26,998 nucleotides of DNA, taken from contig JAJZFQ010000038.1 in the NCBI GenBank assembly GCA_021805275.1, positions 1 through 26,998 on the forward strand. Direction: 5' to 3'. The stretch's first letter is position 1. Each line of letters starts with the position of its first letter. The translations under genes and the position numbers were made by a program. The stretch comes from Pseudomonadota bacterium. GTDB taxonomy: Bacteria; Pseudomonadota; Gammaproteobacteria; Steroidobacterales; Steroidobacteraceae. Below, piece after piece: positions 15,491-23,107 of the stretch. Under the pieces are notes generated by a model. That model was not told the DNA's origin, did no database searches, and saw only the letters and a list, made by a program, of their open reading frames with translations.

Positions 15491-16882
15491 TCAGCGCTGC
15501 TTGAACTCTTCGGCCGTCAGCTGGTGGCGGCCGAGCAGCTTGTAGAAGTCGGTGCGGTTGCGCTTGGCGAGGCGGGCGGCCTGCGTGACGTTCCCGCCGG
15601 TGATCTGCAGGATCTGGGAGAGGTAGCTGCGGGTGAACTCGTCCCGGGCCTCATCGAAGGAGGGCAGGTGCCCGGGCGTGCCGCCCAAGGACTGCTGCAC
15701 CAGCTCCACCGGGATGATGGGGGTCTGCGAGAGCGCCACGTTCTGGCGCACCACGTTTTGCAGCTGGCGGATATTGCCCGGCCAGTCGGCCGTGGCGAGC
15801 AGCTCCACGGCCTCGGGGGCATAGATCTTGCGCTGGCCGGTTTCGGTGGCGAGCTGCGCCATGAAATGGGCGACCAGGAGCGGGATGTCCTCGCGGCGGC
15901 GACTCAAGGCGGGCATCTCGATGTGCACGACGTTGAGGCGATAGTACAGGTCCTCGCGGAACTGTCCCTGGGCGAGCAACTGCTGCAGGTCGCGGTGCGT
16001 CGCGGAGATGACCCGCACGTTCACCGGCAGCGCCTGGGTGCCGCCCACGGGGCGGATGAGGCCTTCCTGCAGCACGCGCAGCAGTTTCACCTGGAGCCGA
16101 AGCGGCATGTCGCCGATCTCATCGAGCATGAGCGTGCCGCCGTCGGCGGCCATGAACAGGCCGCGGTGCTGGCTCGTCGCGCCCGTGAAGGCGCCTTTCT
16201 CGTGCCCGAAGAGCTCGGACTCGAGCAGATTCTCGGCCATGGCGCCGCAATTGATGGCGACGAACGGCTTGTGGCGGCGGGGGCTGGCAAGATGGATGGC
16301 CCGGGCGAGCAGCTCCTTGCCCGTGCCGCTCTCTCCGGTAATGAGCACGCGCGCATCGGTGCCGGCCACCATGTGCGCCTGCGCGAGCTTCTCCTCCATG
16401 ACCGCCGAGCGGGTGATGATCTCGGCGCGCCAGTCCTCGTCCGAGGCGGTGAATCCCGAGATCCGCAGCGCCTTCTGCACCTGATCGAGCAGCTCCTGCT
16501 TCTCCACCGGCTTGGTGAGGAAGCCGAACGCGCCCATCTGCGTCGCCTGCACCGCATCCGGGATGGTGCCGTGCGCGGTGAGCATGATGACCTTCAGGCC
16601 CGGCCAGCGCACCTGCAGCTCCTTCAAGAGGCCAATGCCGTCCATCGGCTCCATGCGCAGGTCAGTGATCACCAGGTCCGGGCGGAAGCGTCCCGCGGCG
16701 GCGAGCGCCTGCGGGCCGCCCTCGACGGCCTCGACCTCGTAGTTCTCGGCGCGCAGCCGGATGGTCAAGAGACGCAGCAGTCCCGGGTCGTCATCGACCA
16801 CGAGGATGCGCGGCTTGTGCCGCGTCGGCTGAAGCGGTGGCTTGCGCGGCTCAGGACTGGACTGTGCGGAAAGCATGTTCAC
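15491..16882 (-). CDS. glrR: Sigma-54-dependent response regulator GlrR (QseF)
   Basis: A 463-residue NtrC-family regulator. The receiver domain is at about 25-140, with phosphoacceptor Asp74 (VITDLRM) and Lys124 (FLTKP). The AAA+ domain has Walker A GESGTGKE (183-190), the sigma-54 contact loop GAFTGA (230-235) and Walker B (LMLDEIGDM). A Fis-type helix-turn-helix closes the protein (QITGGNVTQAARLAKRNRTDF). It is preceded by qseG with a 4-base overlap and by glrK, the order known from gammaproteobacteria, where GlrK phosphorylates GlrR to drive sigma-54 promoters such as that of the small RNA glmY. It is the only sigma-54 activator in this window. Confidence 0.93.
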   Translation of the reverse strand: MNMLSAQSSPEPRKPPLQPTRHKPRILVVDDDPGLLRLLTIRLRAENYEVEAVEGGPQALAAAGRFRPDLVITDLRMEPMDGIGLLKELQVRWPGLKVIMLTAHGTIPDAVQATQMGAFGFLTKPVEKQELLDQVQKALRISGFTASDEDWRAEIITRSAVMEEKLAQAHMVAGTDARVLITGESGTGKELLARAIHLASPRRHKPFVAINCGAMAENLLESELFGHEKGAFTGATSQHRGLFMAADGGTLMLDEIGDMPLRLQVKLLRVLQEGLIRPVGGTQALPVNVRVISATHRDLQQLLAQGQFREDLYYRLNVVHIEMPALSRRREDIPLLVAHFMAQLATETGQRKIYAPEAVELLATADWPGNIRQLQNVVRQNVALSQTPIIPVELVQQSLGGTPGHLPSFDEARDEFTRSYLSQILQITGGNVTQAARLAKRNRTDFYKLLGRHQLTAEEFKQR

Positions 16883-17529
16883 TGCGGCGGCCCCGGTGTA
16901 CCTAACTTGCCCTCGTTCAACGACTTCTCGATGTTGGCGATCGCTGCGAGTTTGGCGCGCGCCTGCTCGAGTTGTCGCCGGAGAGCGACATCTTGATCGG
17001 TCACGGCATCGAGTTGCGCCTGTAATTTAGCGACTTTCGCTGCTGTGCCCGTTTGTAGCGTGCGGCTTTCCGCGCTCTGGGTCAACTGGTGTGCGACCAA
17101 ACTGAGAGCGAGTTGGGCTAACGTGCGCTCGGAGGGCAGCAGATCCTCGCTTGGGTCCTGTGAGAGGCTCTTCAGCAGCCGCTGTGCGCGCGGCAGATCG
17201 GTGCTCGGGGTGCCGGGCACCGCGAGCAGCAGCGCCACGCGCAGCTTCTCGCGCGGCGCCTGCGTGCGCTGGTAGTCGGCCTCAGCGGCTTCCAGCTGCG
17301 CGTTCTGCGCATCGGCTGGCGCCTCGAACCACTGATGCAGCGCTGTGAGGTCCTCGTTGAGCTGCCCGGGATTCGGGGGCGGGGCTGCTGGCTGCGTCTT
17401 GACCGGGTGCGGGTGGCCACCCGGGAAGGGCATCAGCAGGGGCGAGTTGGCGCAGGCCCCGAGTGTGAGGGTGGTGAGCGCGAGGGCGGCGAGCGCGACT
17501 CGGCGGATCGACGGTGAATCAGGCAGCAT
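16879..17529 (-). CDS. qseG: QseG/YfhG-like lipoprotein
   Basis: A 216-residue lipoprotein. The signal sequence ends in a lipobox, LTLGAC, with Cys26 to be lipidated. The mature part has a proline-rich linker (about 45-55), then helical, coiled-coil-like stretches to the C-terminus (KLQAQLDAVTDQDVALRRQL). I chose the ATG at 17529: GGGGAAAG lies upstream, and the start overlaps the end of glrK by about 10 bases. A longer open frame antisense-like to nothing (to 17781) has no signal peptide at its end. QseG in enterobacteria is an outer-membrane lipoprotein that acts with the GlrK/GlrR pair. The gene order is diagnostic even though the sequence is divergent. Confidence 0.8.
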   Translation of the reverse strand: MLPDSPSIRRVALAALALTTLTLGACANSPLLMPFPGGHPHPVKTQPAAPPPNPGQLNEDLTALHQWFEAPADAQNAQLEAAEADYQRTQAPREKLRVALLLAVPGTPSTDLPRAQRLLKSLSQDPSEDLLPSERTLAQLALSLVAHQLTQSAESRTLQTGTAAKVAKLQAQLDAVTDQDVALRRQLEQARAKLAAIANIEKSLNEGKLGTPGPPQ

Positions 17530-18994
17530 GAGCTTGCTTTCCCCGCTCGGGTGGTTGGTTGCGAACGACGCGCGGCATGCGGATGCGAAAGTGCGCGCCG
17601 GGATATTGGCCATCGACGATCTGGACGGTGCCGCCGTGGGCGGTGACGAACTCCAGCACCACCGAGAGGCCGATGCCGGTACCCTTGACGGAAATGCCGG
17701 CGGCGACCCGCCCGGTGTAGAAGGCGCGGAACACGTGCTCGCGGTCCTCCTTCGGGATGCCGGGGCCGGTATCGGCCACATCGAGAATGAGGTTCGGGCC
17801 CGCGCCGTGGCCGCGGATGTGAATGGTGCCGCCCTTCGGGGAGTACTTGATGGCGTTCGACACCAGGTTCTCCAGGATCAGGCGCATCTTGCCGCGGTCG
17901 GCGAAGAGCGTCACGTCATCGACCTGCACATCGAGGCGCATGCGCTGGGAGAGCAGCGTCAACTGCTGGTTCTCGAGCACCTGCTTGACCAGCGGGCGCA
18001 GGCGGAACTCGCTCGGCTCGAGGCCGACGCTGGAGGTCTGCCAGGCGCTGAAGGACAGCAGGTTCTCGATCATGCGCTGCAGCTGGATGCCGTTCTCGCG
18101 CAGGATCGTGGCCACCTCGCGCTGGTTCGGATCGAGCTCGCCCACCGCCCCGTCCATCAGCAGGTCGGTGCCCTCGCGGATGTTGGCGAGCGGCGTCTTC
18201 AGCTCGTGCGACATGTGGCGCAGGAACCGGTTGCGCTCCTCGGCGAGCTCGATCAGGCGCAGCCTGAGCCACTCGAGCTGTCCGCCGAGGCGCTCCAGGT
18301 CATGCGGACCTGTGACGCTGATACCCTCGTGCAGCCGGCCGTGGCCGAGATCGCTGATGGTCCGGTCGATATGGCGCAGCGGCCGGCCGATCGCGAGCGT
18401 GAGCATGTAGATGGCGAGGAAGGTGAGCGGCAGCAGCAGTGCGGCCTGCCAGAACATCCGCTCTCGCGCCTGCTCGGTGAGCCGCCGGAGGGAAGCCATC
18501 TCGGTGTCGATCTGCTGGTTGCTCTGCTGGGCGCTGCGGTCGACGAGCCCGCCGAGCGTGGCGAAGAGCTTGCCGAGTCCGGCGGCATTGGCCGCCTGGG
18601 TGCCGGGCGGGGTGTTCTCGACGCGGCTGCGGATCCGGCTCTGCACCGCGGCGAGCTGCATCAGGGTGCCGCGCGTCGCGGCTGTGGCGTGCGTGAACAG
18701 CGCCGTGCGGGTGTCCGTCAGCAGCGCGTCCTGGTGCTGGTAGATCTCGAGCAGCCGCGGATCGTCGAGCACGTCGTACAGGCGCGCGGTGCGCTCGAGC
18801 GAGTCGATCTCGCTGAACAGGCGCTGGCTCTCGCGGGCGGCGTTCACGCCCTCGATGACGATCTTCTGGCCCGTGCTCGAGAGCGTACGAAACTGTAGCC
18901 AGGCCGTGACAATGGCAGCCAGCAACGGCAGCGCGAGGAGCGCCAGGCCGAGAAGCATCAGTCCGGTGAGGGACTTGGGGCGCAGCCACCGCAT
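17519..18994 (-). CDS. glrK: Sensor histidine kinase GlrK (QseE)
   Basis: A 491-residue inner-membrane sensor kinase. Membrane segments are at about 10-33 and 185-205, enclosing a periplasmic helical domain. A HAMP linker follows (about 203-255). The phosphorylated His263 lies in RHMSHELKTPLAN. The ATP-binding part has the N box (LENLVSNAIKYSP), G1 (DTGPGIPKED) and G2 (GTGIGLSVV). The gene sits 42 bases after galE on the same strand and overlaps qseG. Its partner is the sigma-54 regulator GlrR. The kinase looks intact. Confidence 0.93.
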   Translation of the reverse strand: MRWLRPKSLTGLMLLGLALLALPLLAAIVTAWLQFRTLSSTGQKIVIEGVNAARESQRLFSEIDSLERTARLYDVLDDPRLLEIYQHQDALLTDTRTALFTHATAATRGTLMQLAAVQSRIRSRVENTPPGTQAANAAGLGKLFATLGGLVDRSAQQSNQQIDTEMASLRRLTEQARERMFWQAALLLPLTFLAIYMLTLAIGRPLRHIDRTISDLGHGRLHEGISVTGPHDLERLGGQLEWLRLRLIELAEERNRFLRHMSHELKTPLANIREGTDLLMDGAVGELDPNQREVATILRENGIQLQRMIENLLSFSAWQTSSVGLEPSEFRLRPLVKQVLENQQLTLLSQRMRLDVQVDDVTLFADRGKMRLILENLVSNAIKYSPKGGTIHIRGHGAGPNLILDVADTGPGIPKEDREHVFRAFYTGRVAAGISVKGTGIGLSVVLEFVTAHGGTVQIVDGQYPGAHFRIRMPRVVRNQPPERGKQAHAA

Positions 18995-19036
18995 CGGGGC
19001 GATTTTACTCCGCCGTGACTTATTCCAGTGAGCCGT

Positions 19037-20032
19037 TTAGCTCCACGGCTGGCGTTGCAGTTGCCGCTCCCACTCGAGTGCCGTGCGCACGATGGTGTCG
19101 AGGTCATCGAGGCGAGGCGACCAGCCGAGCTCACGGCGGATGCGCTCGGCGCGCGCCACGAGGGCCGGCGGATCCCCGGGCCGGCGCGGCTCCTGGCGGA
19201 TCGTGAGCCGCTGTCCCGAGACGCGCTCGACGCTCTTGAGGACCTCGCGGACGCTGTAGCCGTGGCCGTAGCCGACGTTCAGCACCGTCGAGGCGCCCCC
19301 GCCGCGCAGGTAATCGAGCGCATCGAGGTGTGCCGTGGCGAGATCCTCGACGTGGATGTAATCGCGCACGCCCGTACCGTCCGGGGTGTCGTAATCGGTG
19401 CCGTAGATCGCCACGTCCGGGCGCTTGCCCACCACGTGCTCGCAGGCCACCTTGATCAGGAGCGTCGCCTTTGGCGTCGCCTGGCCGACCCGTCCCTGGG
19501 AGTCCGACCCGGCCACGTTGAAGTAGCGCAGCGCCACGTGCCTGAGCGCTGTCGCGGCCGACACATCGCGCAGCATCCACTCGCTCATCAGCTTGGAGGT
19601 GCCGTAGGGGTTGATGGGAGCGGTCGGGGTGTCCTCGGCGGCGACCCCGCTCGCAGGCACGCCGTACACCGCCGCGGTGGAGGAGAACACGACGTGCTTC
19701 ACGCCCGCCTCGAGGCAGGAATCGAGCAGCGAGCGGGTCGCGCAGGTGTTGTTGCCGTAGTACTTCAGCGGCTCGCTCACGGATTCCGGCACGATCGTAT
19801 AGGCGGCGAAGTGCATCACCGTGTCGAGGCCGTGCTCGCCGAGGACCTTCAGCACCGTGTCCCGGTCGCCCACGTTGCCCACCACCAGCGGGGTGTCGAG
19901 GACGGCTTGGCGAAAGCCGCGTGAGAGGTCATCGAGCACAACGACGCGCTCGCCGCGCCCGCGCAGCTGCAGGACCACGTGACTGCCAATGTATCCGGCG
20001 CCGCCGGTGACGAGGATGCCCGAAGATTTCAT
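19037..20032 (-). CDS. galE: UDP-glucose 4-epimerase
   Basis: A 331-residue extended SDR that interconverts UDP-glucose and UDP-galactose (or the HexNAc pair) with bound NAD+. GGAGYIGS is at 10-17, FSSTAAVYG holds the catalytic Ser near 117-118, and YGTSK gives Tyr143 and Lys147. NPYGTSK and GTGVRDYIHVEDLA are typical GalE segments. The ATG at 20032 places the Rossmann motif at its normal distance. An in-frame extension upstream would overlap the divergent srkA. Its minus-strand position just ahead of glrK suggests shared transcription. It can feed sugars to the surface polysaccharide genes upstream. Confidence 0.92.
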   Translation of the reverse strand: MKSSGILVTGGAGYIGSHVVLQLRGRGERVVVLDDLSRGFRQAVLDTPLVVGNVGDRDTVLKVLGEHGLDTVMHFAAYTIVPESVSEPLKYYGNNTCATRSLLDSCLEAGVKHVVFSSTAAVYGVPASGVAAEDTPTAPINPYGTSKLMSEWMLRDVSAATALRHVALRYFNVAGSDSQGRVGQATPKATLLIKVACEHVVGKRPDVAIYGTDYDTPDGTGVRDYIHVEDLATAHLDALDYLRGGGASTVLNVGYGHGYSVREVLKSVERVSGQRLTIRQEPRRPGDPPALVARAERIRRELGWSPRLDDLDTIVRTALEWERQLQRQPWS

Positions 20033-20054
20033 GCCAGAATGCGTCCCTAAGTCC

Positions 20055-21083
20055 ATGAAAGGCGAGATCATAAACAAATCGCGTGACCGGATTCTGCGAT
20101 CGGGTGCCGACCTGCACCCTTTTTCCGCGCTCACGCCGGAGCGGGTGCTGGAGTCCGCCGAGGCCGCCGGCCTGGAGCCCGATGGGCGGCTGCTCGCGCT
20201 GAACAGCTACGAGAACCGGGTCTACCGCCTCGGCAGCGCCGCCGGCTTTCGGGTGCTGAAGTTCTACCGGCCGGGCCGCTGGAGCGATGCGCAGATTCTC
20301 GAGGAGCACGCCTTGACCGCCGAATTCGCGGCCGAGGAACTGCCCGTCGCCGCACCGCTGCCGATCGAGGGACGGACGCTGCTGCGCCACGCGGGCTTCC
20401 GGTTCACAGCCTTCGACTGCCTCGCCGGGCGGGAGCCGGAGCTCGATGCGCCCGGGGCGCGCGAGCTGCTGGGCCGGACGCTCGCGCGGATGCACATGGT
20501 GGGCGCGCGCGGGCGCTTCGTGCGCCGCCCGGCGATCGATCCCGAGCGCTACGGCGTGCAGGCGCGTCGCGCGGTGCTCGGCTCGGCCCTGCTGCCCGAG
20601 GCGCTGCATGAGCAGTATGCGCGGCTGAGTGCGCAGCTGCTCGAGCGCATCGAGCGGGTCTATGCCGAGGCGGCCCCGGTGGTGCAGATCCGGGTGCACG
20701 GGGACTGTCACCTCGGCAATCTGCTCTGGGGCGAGCAGGGGCCGCGGTTCGTGGACCTGGACGACTGCGCCATGGGCCCGCGCATCCAGGACCTGTGGAT
20801 GCTCCTGTCGGGCCCCCCCGCCGAGCAGCAATCGCAGTGGGCCGAGCTGATCGAGGGCTACGAGCAGTTCGGGCGGCTGGAGTACAGCGAGCTGCGCCTG
20901 ATCGAGCCGCTGCGCGCCCTGCGCATGCTGCACCATGCCGCCTGGGTGTGCGAGCGCTGGTCGGATCCGGCCTTCCCGCGCGCCTTCCCCTGGTTCGGTG
21001 AGGCGCGCCACTGGGAGGGCTACCTCAACGATCTGGCCGAGCAGCTGGCCGCCATCGACGAGCCGCCGCTGCTCGCGCGCTGA
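20055..21083 (+). CDS. srkA: Stress-response Ser/Thr kinase SrkA (RdoA/YihE)
   Basis: A 342-residue APH-fold kinase. The signature NSYENRVY is at 50-57, the ATP lysine Lys69 in VLKFYRP, the catalytic loop HGDCHLGN at 215-222 (Asp217) and the metal-binding DLDD at 234-237. The end (FPWFGEARHWEGYL) also matches the E. coli protein, which has 328 residues. The extra length is a 14-residue N-terminal addition if the ATG at 20055 is right; an ATG at 20031 would overlap galE. The E. coli enzyme protects against stress-induced death after envelope and oxidative stress. No partner gene (dsbA) follows here. Confidence 0.92.
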   Translation: MKGEIINKSRDRILRSGADLHPFSALTPERVLESAEAAGLEPDGRLLALNSYENRVYRLGSAAGFRVLKFYRPGRWSDAQILEEHALTAEFAAEELPVAAPLPIEGRTLLRHAGFRFTAFDCLAGREPELDAPGARELLGRTLARMHMVGARGRFVRRPAIDPERYGVQARRAVLGSALLPEALHEQYARLSAQLLERIERVYAEAAPVVQIRVHGDCHLGNLLWGEQGPRFVDLDDCAMGPRIQDLWMLLSGPPAEQQSQWAELIEGYEQFGRLEYSELRLIEPLRALRMLHHAAWVCERWSDPAFPRAFPWFGEARHWEGYLNDLAEQLAAIDEPPLLAR

Positions 21084-21261
21084 GTCACGTTCCTGCGGCT
21101 CGCGTGTGAGCGAGATGTGACATGCCTCTCATGGGGTCATGGGAAAGGGGCCCCGCTGGTCGGCGCATCACCTGCGATTCATTCGACCACTGGCTGCCGG
21201 TACCCTTCTGCATGGCGCCGGTTGTTGCGCAACGCGGCGGTCGTTTGACCCCAAACGAGCC

Positions 21262-21280
21262 TTCACGCATTTTACGTGAA
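21262..21280 (+). promoter_or_regulatory. Inverted repeat at the antitoxin start (candidate VapB operator)
   Basis: TTCACG and CGTGAA, separated by 7 bases, form a perfect 6-base inverted repeat whose right arm ends on the A of the antitoxin ATG. Such a position suits autorepression by a ribbon-helix-helix antitoxin. Confidence 0.35.
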
Positions 21281-21526
21281 TGGCGGACAATGCGAATATC
21301 ACGGTGGCAATTGAACCTGGGCTTTTGAAGAAGGCGCGAGCCGTCGCTGCGCGGCGCGGGGAAAGCGTCAGCGCGCTGCTGGCCGATGAGCTGCGTGAGC
21401 TGGTCGATGAAGACGCGCGGTACGCGTCGGCGTGCAAGCGGGCGTTGGCGCTCTTGCGGTGTCCGTTGTTCCTGGGGGGGGGCGCCGCTGCGGCGCGACG
21501 AGCGGCATGAACGTCGCCTTCGTTGA
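21280..21526 (+). pseudogene. vapB: VapB-type antitoxin, frameshifted in a G9 tract
   Basis: The first 60 or so residues are a ribbon-helix-helix antitoxin (NITVAIEPGLLKKARAVAAR, then GESVSALLADELRELV). At 21474-21482 there are nine Gs. As written the frame ends in GGGAAAARRAA and stops at 21510. With one G fewer it reads GGAPLRRDERHERRLR and stops at 21526, overlapping vapC by 20 bases, which is how intact VapB proteins end. The tract is thus a +1 lesion, a slippage site or a sequencing error. With the toxin behind it also broken, decay is the best reading. Confidence 0.75.
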
Positions 21527-21963
21527 CAGCAACATTCTGATCTACGCGCACGATCTGGACACAGGAGCGAGGCGTGAGCCGGCTGCGACGATACTGTCGG
21601 AGTTGTGGGATGCGGGGACGGGTCAACTCTCCGTGCCGATCCTCCAAGAGTTCTGCGTCAACGTGACCCAAAAGCTCGCCACGCCAGTGGCTCGCGACGG
21701 CGTGAGAAATCGTCAAGACCCTTGGTGTGTGGGTTCGCCGCGCCACGACGGTCGAGACGGCCACACGTGCGACCGAAATCGCCGATCTGGACTGAATCTC
21801 GTTCTGGGACGCCCTCATCGTGGCATCGGCTGAAGAAGTCGATGCCGAGGCGCTGCTGAGCGAGGATTTTAACGACGGTCAGGCGATCGCCGGTATCAAG
21901 ATGGTAAATCCTCTGACGGATGACCCGATGGGCTCTGATGTCAGCGTTCGCGAGTTAGGTTGA
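21507..21963 (+). pseudogene. vapC: VapC-type PIN-domain toxin, broken by a frameshift and a stop
   Basis: From the ATG at 21507 the product begins MNVAFVDSNILIYAHD, the PIN-domain start with the first active-site Asp. It continues to VTQKLATPVARDG. Near 21700 the frame changes: the next frame reads EIVKTLGVWVRRATTVETAT, then IADLD, a TGA at 21793-21795, then ISFWDALIVASAEEVDAEAL and LLSEDFNDGQAIAGIKMVNP, ending at 21963. All four conserved acidic positions are still readable across the lesions. PIN toxins of this class cleave RNA. This copy cannot make the full protein. Confidence 0.8.
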
Positions 21964-22180
21964 GAAGCGCACCTTCTGGGCGACGCGCGCTTCCACAGAT
22001 TACGTGGACTGGGGGAGTGCCAAGACGGTTCGCCTGCGCAACCTGAAGCCCTCGATGTAGACGATATCGCTGCGTTTGCTGGTGGGTCTGCTCGAGCGCA
22101 TTAAGATTGAAGCGAACCGCCGCGATATCCCATGCCAGTCAAGCATCGGAAGTTCTTCCGCCAATTCGAGGAACTGGTAG
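21938..22180 (+). pseudogene. CopG/BrnA-type antitoxin remnant with two stop codons
   Basis: Reading from an ATG at 21938 with stops ignored gives MSAFAS, stop, VEKRTFWATRASTDYVDWG, then AKTVRLRNLKPSM, stop, TISLRLLVGLLERIKIEANR and RDIPCQS. This follows the CopG-type antitoxins that partner BrnT or related toxins, whose pattern is FW..hdstDYvdW...k...pnLKPStktISLRLP..lLe.iK..AnkRdvPYQSLIk. The stops are TAG at 21956-21958 and TAG at 22058-22060. After RDIPCQS the match ends. It overlaps the vapC remnant by 26 bases, and no toxin partner is visible. It is too broken to be expressed. Confidence 0.7.
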
Positions 22181-22358
22181 TCAGCAGGGGCCGATTTTTC
22201 CGGCATTTCATGCGTGAGAGCGTGAGGTGTTTGGCGTCATGATGTGGACACTGAATAGTTACATTGTGGCCGAAGTTGAGCGGGTTTGGGCGGCATGTCG
22301 CAACGACGTGGCGCGGTTCACGTTGTCACCATGCGCACGGCCACACCGACCGCGTGTC

Positions 22359-22590
22359 TGCGACGCATCTGCTGCGCAGGAGCGATCGCGAGGACGGGAA
22401 AAGTCAAGAACGAGACCGTTGGCAGCCTCTCGCACCTGCTCCAGCCACTGATCGAGGTGATTCGCCGCGCGCTGTACGGGGAGAGTTCTGTGCCCGTGGG
22501 CGAGCGGCTGCAGATCGAGCGCTCCAAGCCCCACGGCCAAGCCCGGGCGGTGCGCGCGGCGATGCGGCGTCAGCGCTTGAAGATCCTGCC
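22359..22590 (+). pseudogene. IS1634-type transposase, N-terminal fragment with a frameshift
   Basis: Two frames together give HLLRRSDREDGK, then, after a shift in GGGAAAAG near 22400, KVKNETVGSLSHL and later IEVIRRALYGE, IERSKPHGQARAV and RAAMRRQRLKIL. This is the N-terminal pattern of IS1634-type (IS4-like) transposases: reDGKVKNeTlaNLSHLp..lIe.iRr.L.GE, then phgHv.av...mrrlgl. The catalytic DDE domain is missing, and after 22590 no match remains. No terminal inverted repeats were found. It is a relic, not a mobile element able to move. Confidence 0.6.
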
Positions 22591-23107
22591 AATCTATGCG
22601 ACAGAGCGCTCCTGTATACGTCCGACGACCGAGTGGATCCCTCGGCTCTACGCTTACGCGCGGCGACACATCCTCGTGCGCGCAGGGCGCGTGGTTCACT
22701 CGTTCGTTGCGGACCTTACGCCATGGCAGCAGCCAGGGCTTGAACTGCGAGTCGATTCGCAACGCCCCTTGCGGAGCTGACGGCGGCCGAGAGCATTCAC
22801 CGCATGCACCGCTGAGATGTTCAGAGAATGCGCAAAGCGAATGCCGCGCACCTCTGTATTCGGAACGAGCTGTCCACCGATGGCTGCAGGCACGGCGTAA
22901 CCGGCCGCATCAACCATTGCTACTACGATCAAGGCCTAGCTGGGCGCGGTCTCGAATAGCAGATGTGGCATCCATGGTCAATCGGTCCGACGCACAGCCA
23001 AAAAAGAGAATCGAGTAGTGGCATCATCAAAGGATGATTGTGGCCTTTCTCTTGCGCCGATTTCGTGCCGGACAGACCGAAATGCAGATCTGCGATTCGT
23101 CGGATAA
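22591..23107. other. Gene-free stretch between the relics and the FIST gene
   Basis: About 520 bases with no supported gene. A minus-strand open frame at 22696-22932 has a protein-like stretch (IGGQLVPNTEVRGIRFAH) but I do not recognise it. It may be another relic. The promoter of the FIST-protein gene should lie in the last 150 bases, but no clear -35/-10 pair was seen. Confidence 0.45.

Noticed and set aside
15437..16996. Long plus-strand open frame (over 500 codons) opposite glrR
   Set aside because: It is antisense to a gene with complete REC, AAA+ and Fis motifs; its product is His/Arg/Leu-rich with no domain, as expected from GC-rich codon shadowing.
17345..18898. Long plus-strand open frame (over 500 codons) opposite glrK
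   Set aside because: It is a shadow of the histidine kinase gene, with repetitive composition and no motif.
19929..21011. Minus-strand open frame of about 360 codons opposite srkA
   Set aside because: The plus strand carries all SrkA motifs; the minus product has no recognisable domain.
22696..22932. Minus-strand open frame of 78 codons
   Set aside because: Part of it looks protein-like, but I recognise no family, there is no ribosome-binding site, and it lies among relics; it is mentioned in the gap entry only.
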